A DNA stretch of 64,000 nucleotides from Reticulitermes speratus (lineage: Eukaryota; Arthropoda; Insecta; Blattodea; Rhinotermitidae), in assembly GCA_021186555.1 (NCBI GenBank), contig JAJKFL010000002.1, positions 31,946,589 through 32,010,588 on the forward strand, in the 5' to 3' direction. This document shows positions 56,621-64,000 of this stretch, one piece after another. The translations under genes were made by a program, and so were the position numbers. Every line of letters starts with the position of its first letter. Position 1 is the stretch's first letter. Below the pieces are notes generated by a model. That model was not told the DNA's origin. It ran no database searches and saw only the letters and a program-made list of their open reading frames with translations.

Positions 56621-58759
56621 TACAGTCTTTCATGAACAAACTATTCATCTTACTGTTCAAGGAATACAGAATTATGAAATGCAAAGACTCATCACCATAC
56701 AATGTGTAAATCCACAAACTCCCTGCAGCTGACTCCTAAGATCTGTTATGTTGTTCTACCAGCTACACTTCCTTCTCCACATTGTGCTCATACATGATGT
56801 TGTCAACTACACATATAGCAAAGGTTTAAGTATGCTGTTACCATCTGAGGAGACACTTTAAGAGAACCATTTTAACAATGAAAGGTTCGTAGCCTAAGTT
56901 CAATAAACTTCTTTGTATCACTTTTTTTTGGAAACCTGACAATGACTGAAATGATGAGTAAAAACTGAGATGTCTATCTCTATAATGTGAATACAATTTA
57001 ACCTACTCTTTGCATCAGACAAATGGCATCCTGAAAATCTATGTCTTCTGAGTTGTGTTGCCATGTTGTTGGGCAAGTAGTTCCTGTTATCAAAGACCAT
57101 GAAGACTGCTTAATCCTGACAAGGAAGACACTATAATCCTTCAAAACATCCAGAACTACTCATCCAATGACACAGCACACATCGCAGATGACTTGAATCT
57201 TCAGGAGCACAGCCATTAGAACATCAAATCTCATAAGTGACACTCTGCTCTGCATGATGTTCTAAACACACAATACTTTGAACTGTACAAGAAGATGGGC
57301 AGGAGCATTTGCCACACACAATGGTACATGAAGTACAGCTCCAGATATCCCACACATGCTACAAATTTATTCACTGACAAATGGCTCCCCACAGTCAAAC
57401 ATTAACTTCACTTTCTGTTTAAAAATACCACACTCTATAGACCCAAACATAATGCCCACATTCATATTCGCAAAAGTGTTGATCAAAAATGCAAATACTA
57501 ATTTTATAACCCAGCTGAAAATTGAACAGTTAAATTCAGTTTGACTATACATGAACCAATGAGACCCAAGAAATGTTGACAATTCAAATTTATGCCTGTT
57601 GATCTGCAAAGCATAACTCTCAATTTTAAAAAAAAAAACGAGCTTATCTGCTGCCCACTCACCCAACTGAAAACAAAATTTGGGAAACCTTGCTTTCAAT
57701 ACATGATCCCTCCCTTTAAATATACCAGCACAATAAGAATGATCATTACACTTTTTAAAAACTTGCATTAAACAAATTAAATACATTTTCCCTGCCAAAC
57801 AAGCCCTGAAAACTTGTTGCACTGTTATACCAGTACAATACTGTGATACTGCTGTATATTACTACCCTTTGTTACTAGTAACTCCTATCACACACATGCT
57901 GCTTTCAATTATTTTCAGACTGATACGATGAAAAACTCGAAACTCACACAAAATTGATTTTTTATGGACTAGCCTAGCAAAAGAATATACCTGTGTACTA
58001 GTCTGGTCTTAGTGGCAGGAATAATTTTATTGTAAGAAATGCAGTGTCTAGTGCATACTAAAGTAACAGTATAAACTCTGGATGCAGTATAAGAATCCAT
58101 CACTAATCTTTTGGAATTGTTAAAATATCTACAGACCAGTAGTTAATTGGTAGGGGACGGATGCACAGGAAGGTGGAAATGAATTTTCACTGTCGTCAGC
58201 ATTCATTCACTTATCACAACACATCAAATGGGGAAACGTCAACCTACAAAACATGTGGGTTTATAGGTGTATCGTTTGTATTTCCGGCGAACTAAGAGAG
58301 TTCGAGTTGGCAAACATTTAGGGCATGTCATAAACAATTTAAATTTTAAATACTGTCACGAAAACACAAATTATGTACTTACTAATGGTTATGTGAAACC
58401 AATAACTGCATAATGAACGTCAAGAAAAATAATTTCATCAACTCAACCGGTGACTAGTTTGTACGATACTAGTTACCACATTCAGTCGCAGTCCACATAT
58501 CGAAGTTCACAGTGTATGTTAAAACACAACAGGGTATCACATCGTACGATCCGTGCCACATTCCACCACATGATCCATGGACTACACAACAAATTCGTGT
58601 CCTTGTGCATTTCATGTATGTGGTCGTCTATGCGTACTCAGTACCAAAGGATTCTGAAACACAAAAATTGCAATTGCAAAATCTGAGGGGTCACTTGCGC
58701 TTAATAATGTAACAACTTCTTTAAAATTGATACTTCTTTGAACATGTGTACGGTACACT

Positions 58760-58960
58760 ACCGTAACTATATATATATATATAAGCTAGCTATCGAGACT
58801 TGCAACATTAGTTTTGTGTACATTACTACACAAAGCGAGCTTCAGAAGCTTCTAAACCGAGCGACGCGTCGTCACGCATGTAAGCGAGAAATGTTGTCAG
58901 TATAGCTTCAAGACCTAAATTATGCAACACTCTGACCACTCAAGTTCGCACGAACGCCGT
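58760..58960. promoter_or_regulatory. CpG-containing segment, possible distal MGAT1 5' region
   Basis: A (TA)n tract at 58768-58781 is followed by a short CpG-rich stretch (CGAGCGACGCGTCGTCACGC) containing GAAGCTTC, a two-unit heat-shock-element-like palindrome. CpG is sparse elsewhere. MGAT1 lacks an identified first non-coding exon and is transcribed leftward, so this is one candidate place for it. Speculative. Confidence 0.2.
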
Positions 58961-59395
58961 GTTATTATTCTTGGTTTGCAGGAAATTAGTACTGGGTTGT
59001 GATGTCATCCAATGGCGTAATATTCTTACAAAATTTGGCCATAATCGGATAAGTAGTTCAAAAGTCTGAGAGCGGTGACACACAGCATGCAGTGACAAAC
59101 CCTGATCCGGCAGAGGTAAGGTTTAGCAGAAGAGAACACAATGCAGCATTGTACCATTTCTCTAGATTTGACTTCCGGATGAGGATTCGATTCTGCGAGC
59201 AAGGTGAATTCAAACGCCTCCTTCTTTCCATTCGTAAGAAGATCCATAGGATAAGGAATACAAAGTAGTGAATAAACTGAAAATAATAAATCTTTATGAA
59301 TATGTGTGAGGCAGTGGTTGGAGGAGTTACTGAGTCATCAATGTTGGATAACTTAGGCAGGGATGCAAGGTGGAAATATAACTAGCATCACCTGT

Positions 59396-60476
59396 GACTT
59401 GATCATTCTGCCGCAATGTAACAGCGATTCGCAAGTCCGGACGGTGTTGCAGTAACATTCGCTGTGTTCGGTTCGCTGCGCTGGCTGATCCACCCTGCTG
59501 TCGGTTTTCCAGCGCGCATCAAACAATGTTACGTTACGCCGCTACAGCAAGTTCGGACGTGTTTCTGTGCTCGCTGCGATCTTCACGTCGAGCTGATACT
59601 GGCACTTATCCACTGTTCTGTTTCACAGTCAGTGTGCGGAGCTACAATGGAGTGGACGAAGGAGAATACGTTGGATTTTATTCAGTTGTATGAAAAGACG
59701 TCTGTTCTGTGGGATCCGAACCATCCCCAATATTACAACAAATTACACAAGCATGACGCTTGGGAGGAGACAGCCACAGCGATGGGGACAGTTACTGAAG
59801 AATGTAAAAAAACGATGACGAGTTTACTGTCTTCTTTTAACCGAGAAAAAGGAAGAATACGGAAGAGCCGTGGTACAGGAAAGGGTATGTATATATGTAT
59901 GTATGCGAACATGCATGTTCTGTTGTAATTTTAACAAACAAAAATGTGACAGAAATATTCCAAAACCACGTAATGGTGAGGATGGTTTTATTCACCTACC
60001 ACAAAAGTACATTTACGTAAAAGTTCTGAACTTGAATAAATTTATCATAATAAAAGCAATAACTTAAATGCATTTTACAGGCACAGATGACACGTATGAA
60101 TGTAAGTGGTTTGCGTACAAGAGCATGGCCTTTCTTGTGAACAGGGACCAGCCTCGTGAAACGCTGACCACAGTGAGTATGAATTTACGAATAACTGTCT
60201 TGCCATAAAATACGTCCTTCGTTTTGAAGGTATTGTGCAATCTCATCTCTGACTTCCTTTGCATATGCGGAAGACCTGGACAAAATGTGGTTCACAAATA
60301 TGAAGGCCGCGCTAGCTACCTGTAAAGACGACATTTTCCCACCAGGAGCAGCGAACAACTGGTGGATCAGAGCGCGCAGCTCGTTCGCTGGAATGCGCGC
60401 CGTATTGTCCGAACCTACACCTCGGGTCGAGCAGAACCCCGCGCTGTTCGTTACGTTGCGGCAGAATGCTCAAGTC
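59396..60476 (+). mobile_element. PIF/Harbinger-like element with terminal inverted repeats
   Basis: Inverted ends of 27 bp with two differences: GACTTGATCATTCTGCCGCA from 59396, and GACTTGAGCATTCTGCCGCA read inward from 60476. The element is about 1.08 kb and contains a MADF-domain reading frame but no DDE transposase. True outer ends may lie a few bases further out; I saw no clear 3 bp duplication. Confidence 0.6.
59647..60172 (+). CDS. MADF-domain protein, transposon-borne, at least two exons
   Basis: Start ATG at 59647 gives MEWTKENTLDFIQLYEKTS, then LWDPNHPQYYNK, AWEETATAMG and TEECKKTMTSLLSSFNREKGR; this is the MADF (Myb/SANT-like) DNA-binding fold. A donor at 59885 (GTATGT) and acceptor at 60080 (TTTTACAG) join in phase to TDDTYECKWFAYKSMAFL (exon 2, 60081-60172), which matches the YECKWF-like end of MADF domains. 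A donor (GTGAGT) follows; I could not find the next exon. Such proteins are the second gene of PIF/Harbinger transposons. Its upstream frame is open to 59464, but the ATG at 59647 begins the conserved part. Confidence 0.6.
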
Positions 60477-60814
60477 TGGACCCGGCCTAAGACCTAGATA
60501 CAAGGACGGTGAAACTGTCACTTAAGAGAGGAGCACCAAACTTTGAGCTCGCAAGGTGCAAGCATGTGAAAGTGGTTTAACATTGTCCATACCGTGTATG
60601 TGCTTTATATACAATGATATGTGTTAACCAAATTGTACACAAATGATAAAATCCAATACTCAAACATGTTTGAATATATGACAGTAGTATTTGCTCCAGA
60701 AATAAATTCATTCTGTCATGTTCATGCCTGACGCAAGCGCAAACTACATGCAACTTCAGATTAGAACGCTCTGAAATCCAAGTTCAGAGTCTTACAACAT
60801 TAATAAGAGCCTAT

Positions 60815-61110
60815 TGGGAACTGGAAATAACAGCTGGGATACCATGGTCTAGTGAATGAGCTAGGGTTTGGACAAGCGAACAACTAAATTTCCAGGAAGG
60901 GCAACAGTTTTTATCTTCTCAAAAGCATGCAGACCAACTCTGGGACTCACCCAGCCTATTTAATGGATACCAGGTACCCTTTCCCCAGGGATAAAGTGGC
61001 CAGACATGAGGTTGACCACCTCCAGCTAGTGCCAAGGTTAAGAATGAGTACATCAATACCTCCACATGCCTTCATAGTATGCACAGGAACAAATTTATCT
61101 TTTACCAGAA
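60815..61110 (+). mobile_element. SINE family B, copy 2
   Basis: Head TACCATGGTCTAGTGAATGA with GCTAGGGTTTGGAC is tRNA-like (box A region), body AAAGTGGCCAGACATGAGGT and GTGCCAAGGTTAAGAATGAG matches the minus strand of 32925-33200. From 61111 to 62660 nothing further is recognised. Confidence 0.6.
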
Positions 61111-62668
61111 ATACTAAAGCAATTCTGCAATGTTGAGTAGGTGAAAAATATTTGCAGGTGTAAACAAATGATGCAACAAAAGCTTGTTGTATATTGATTA
61201 CATTTAATTACTGTATAAAACATCAAGAATACTCAACTGCAACAATAGTGACTAAAGCAGGTTCACTTACAGGAGTCCCTCTGCCTCACAGCAACAGGAT
61301 AAAAAATTATGACCAACAGCTTCTGTTTCAGACAATTAATTCAAATGGAGAACTGCTAAAATCAAACTTTCAGAGATGGAAATATGTACATTTTTTAGGA
61401 AAGTACAGTGATTTTTATATACAACTGATTTAAAATTAAATAAATTTCCTACCTAACATTGAGCAAGTCTGCAAAGTGTTTTAAAGTACTTACAGTCACT
61501 CATTTTGATGTTGGTATGGTCTCGGGAGATTCCCTAAGAAAACCAATGATAAGAATAGAAGCCAAGGTGCTAAGTGAAGAAAAAAGGGATGTCTTCATTC
61601 CTGGCAGGAACCACACCCTTTACACTCACAACATTCTGGTTCATCACACCATCATCTTGATAGTGTACAAGAATCAGTTACAACACTGCACTGAAAACGT
61701 AAAACATACTGCCTTTTATCACATATTGCTACATGAAAAAATGCCATAGCTTGACTTCATATAGCTGCACCGAGGAGAAAATTATAAATGTAAACACTGC
61801 TGGAAACACCATGAATTATTTTAAGACTTCTGTGGTCAGTGTTTTAAATGGGCTTAGGTTACGTGGGTGCTGCCATTTGCAAGATACACATGACAGAACA
61901 GGTCATTCTAAATAACACAATGTGTAATGAGACAAGGTATACAATGTACTATGACAAAGTAAATGAATTTATGTACTTCAGTGTTCAGTGTTCACTGGTT
62001 ATGAGAAAACCTCTGATAGAGACAAAACTCTTTCATGTTTTATTTATGGTAGGGACATTTTTAGAATGTTACTACATGCTTTAAAAGCAGCTATGAAGGT
62101 ACAAAAATTAGGAAAGACCTGGCAGACAAGAAATTCTCAGCGTTTCTAGACATCACATAAAGACGAAGACAGAATGCTTAAATTCACCCACAGTGAAACT
62201 TAGTCTAGACAAAACTGATAAAAAATAAGTTTTCCCACCTTAAACAGTGTAGTAATTTCATCTCAAATTTCTCCCACGACTTATGTATATTTTATCCTTT
62301 TAACATTTATCTTGTTTAAAAGGATTTCCCAAATAAACTGTGCATAACAAATGCCACAGAATTAGTACTTTACCCACTGAATACATTTATTGTACTAAAA
62401 TGTGTGTATTTAACTTCCTAAGTTTGACACTCTCCTTCACTGTCCCGCCATTTCTTCCTTAACATGTGCAGTGAGACACTTCAGCTTAATCCCCAAAATT
62501 GAAACTTTGTAAGCACAGGTCACAACACACAACTTCCCATTCTATTAACAAAATCTCGTTTGTTATACAAATTATGTTGGTTTTAAAACTATCTTCTTTC
62601 AAGATTCCAGATATCTGCTGTGATGTAGTTGAGATCTTTGCTCTTTTGGCAATGCGCTGTATAATATA

Positions 62669-64000
62669 TACAGTGAAACCTCGTTCCATCGTTCCCGTCG
62701 TTTTCCCGCATGTATCGTCTGCCTTATTTGGTCCCGAAATTAGCCCCATATAAATAACACTTTTTTCCCGCCCCCCATCGGCCCTCGAACTGTCGTTTTC
62801 CCGCATCAATCGTTGAAAAATCACGGTCCTGACGCAACAAATTCCCGCATTGATAGTTTTTTTTAAATTTGAAGCGATGGTTTAGTGCGCTGCGCGCGCG
62901 TGTATTGCTTTCTTAGTCTTGTCATGGCGGGAAAAACTGTAAAGACAGACATACTGTTTTACTTTGTGTTAACAGTAATGGAAGTGACAAATAAGTACCG
63001 ATTGTTATCGGAAAATCTCCGAAACCGCGATGTTTCAAGAATGTAAGAAAATTACCCGCCACATACCACGCGAACAATAAAGCGTGGGTGACCACAGACA
63101 TTTTTTCTTCATTTATGCGTTCATTAGACGCAAGTACGTGTGCGCAAAACAGGAACATTCTCCTCTTTGTGGACAATTGTGCCGCTCATCCAAATGATAC
63201 ATCGTTTCTAAGAAATGTAAAAGTCATACGGTACCCGGCAAATTGTACAAGTGTGCTTCAGCCCCTTGATTTAAGGGTAATAAAGTATTATAAGCAGCTT
63301 TATAGAAAACGCCTCATGCAAACAGCTGTTTGCTTAATGGATGCAGGCAAAGATACGAAAAAGAAGATAAACGTGTTGGAAGCTTTGCACTACACTGTGG
63401 CAGCCTTGCAACAAGTAACCCAGCAGACAATCGAAAATTGTTTTCGGAAAGCTGGTTACGTGCAGGGACAATCTTCAGGCGATAGTGACGTCGTATTGAC
63501 CAACGATGATGACGATTTCCGCCAAGACTGGGAAACGTTCAGTGGCATGAACAAAGATATATTCGAGGACTATGTCTCTGTAGACAGTCACGTGGCAACC
63601 TGTGGTGTAGAAACAGTGCAGGAGCTGTGCGTGAGCCTCGTGGAGTCCGGGAGTGTGGAGGGGGAAGGAGGAGGAGAAGAAGAAGCTGGCGAACCCGAAG
63701 TTGTGCCGAGCTTTGCTGAGACGCATGTAGCGCTGATGAAAGTAAAATCTTTCTTTTATGCGCACAGCACGAGTGACAGTGATCGTGAAAGTGATCTAGG
63801 CCTTGAAAAATCGTACTTTGAATTGAGGAGTAGAGTTTGCACAAAACAAACGTCAATGAAAGATTTTCTCAGCAAGAAGTAATAATAATCATTAAATTGT
63901 TTTTATCTATAATTTTTAATAGTTTCCCGGTACTATCGTTTTCCCGTATGTATCGTTTTTGTTTTCCATTCCCCTGAAAAACCGATGGATAGAGGTTTTA
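62669..64000 (+). mobile_element. Tigger/pogo-like DNA transposon, internally deleted, cut by window end
   Basis: Left terminal repeat CAGTGAAACCTCGTTCCATC starts at 62671 after a TA; the right end near 63985-64000 reads, reverse complemented, TAAAACCTCTATCCATCG, so the element should end about 3 bp past the window. Shared motif GTTTTCCCG-ATGTATCGT lies near both ends. The interior encodes only the C-terminal part of a DDE transposase. Confidence 0.8.
62922..63882 (+). pseudogene. Tigger/CENP-B-like DDE transposase, N-terminally deleted
   Basis: From about 62930 the frame reads CKDRHTVLLCVNSNGSDK, a TAA stop (62990-62992), then VPIVIGKSPKPRCFKNVRKL and, from 63088, the open frame. Catalytic positions seen: LLFVDNCAAHPND (second Asp) and TSVLQPLDLRVIKYYK (third Asp). 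The DNA-binding HTH domains and the first catalytic Asp are missing. After VLEALHYTVAAL-IENCFRKAGY comes an acidic, Glu-rich tail and the C-terminal KQTSMKDFLSKK, which resembles a PCNA-interaction (PIP) box, a feature described for pogo transposase; the second aromatic position is Leu. The internal stop and deletion make it non-functional as a transposase. Confidence 0.8.

Noticed and set aside
57367..57822. 151-codon open frame on the minus strand
   Set aside because: No recognisable domain; composition is that of AT-rich intergenic DNA. It remains the longest unexplained frame outside known elements, so a profile search would settle it.
1..64000. CRISPR arrays, operons, bacterial signals
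   Set aside because: Spliced genes, SINEs, LINEs and DNA transposons show eukaryotic DNA; no regularly spaced short repeats were seen.

Overview
The window is animal nuclear DNA, very probably from an insect of the cockroach/termite group (Blattodea). Genes have many introns with GT-AG borders and are separated by long AT-rich, transposon-filled stretches. The 3' ends of one LINE family (five copies) look like a repeat I associate with termite genomes; that last step is memory-based inference, not something I could search.

Three conserved host genes are present. PITRM1 (mitochondrial presequence protease, minus strand, 6489 to 3299) and PSMB4 (proteasome subunit beta type-4, plus strand, 7239 to 12319, six coding exons) start head-to-head about 750 bp apart, which suggests a shared promoter region. 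MGAT1 (N-acetylglucosaminyltransferase I of the Golgi, minus strand, ten coding exons from 51319 down to 34297) fills much of the centre. PITRM1 has an uninterrupted full-length coding exon except for a one-base frameshift; MGAT1 exon 2 also appears to carry a one-base frameshift. Both lie in homopolymer runs, so sequencing or assembly error is a serious alternative to real damage.

Layout: 1-2800 transposase and LINE relics with a pogo/Tigger-type MITE nested in the LINE; 3299-12400 PITRM1 and PSMB4; 12400-34296 gene desert with relics of hAT, piggyBac and mariner elements, SINEs, a 3 kb LINE with a SINE inserted in it, and a small hammerhead-bearing palindrome at 27 kb; 34297-51319 MGAT1, whose introns hold a mariner, a Tigger MITE, a minisatellite and a 5'-truncated LINE with RNase H; 52006-53417 a giant 99% identical palindrome with hammerhead motifs; 54.5-55.8 kb a LINE 3' end; 59.4-60.5 kb a MADF-domain gene inside terminal inverted repeats (PIF/Harbinger-like); 62.7-64 kb an internally deleted Tigger-like transposon running off the window end.

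The most interesting item is a pair of unrelated-sequence palindromes (26953-27287 and 52006-53417) built on the same plan: inverted arms each carrying a hammerhead-ribozyme-like motif, a 34-35 bp unpaired extension on one side only, and a perfect 11 bp target-site duplication. This plan matches the pseudo-LTRs of Penelope-like retroelements. A further hammerhead-like motif with a consensus core lies at 53813-53859, and a badly decayed one in PSMB4 intron 3.
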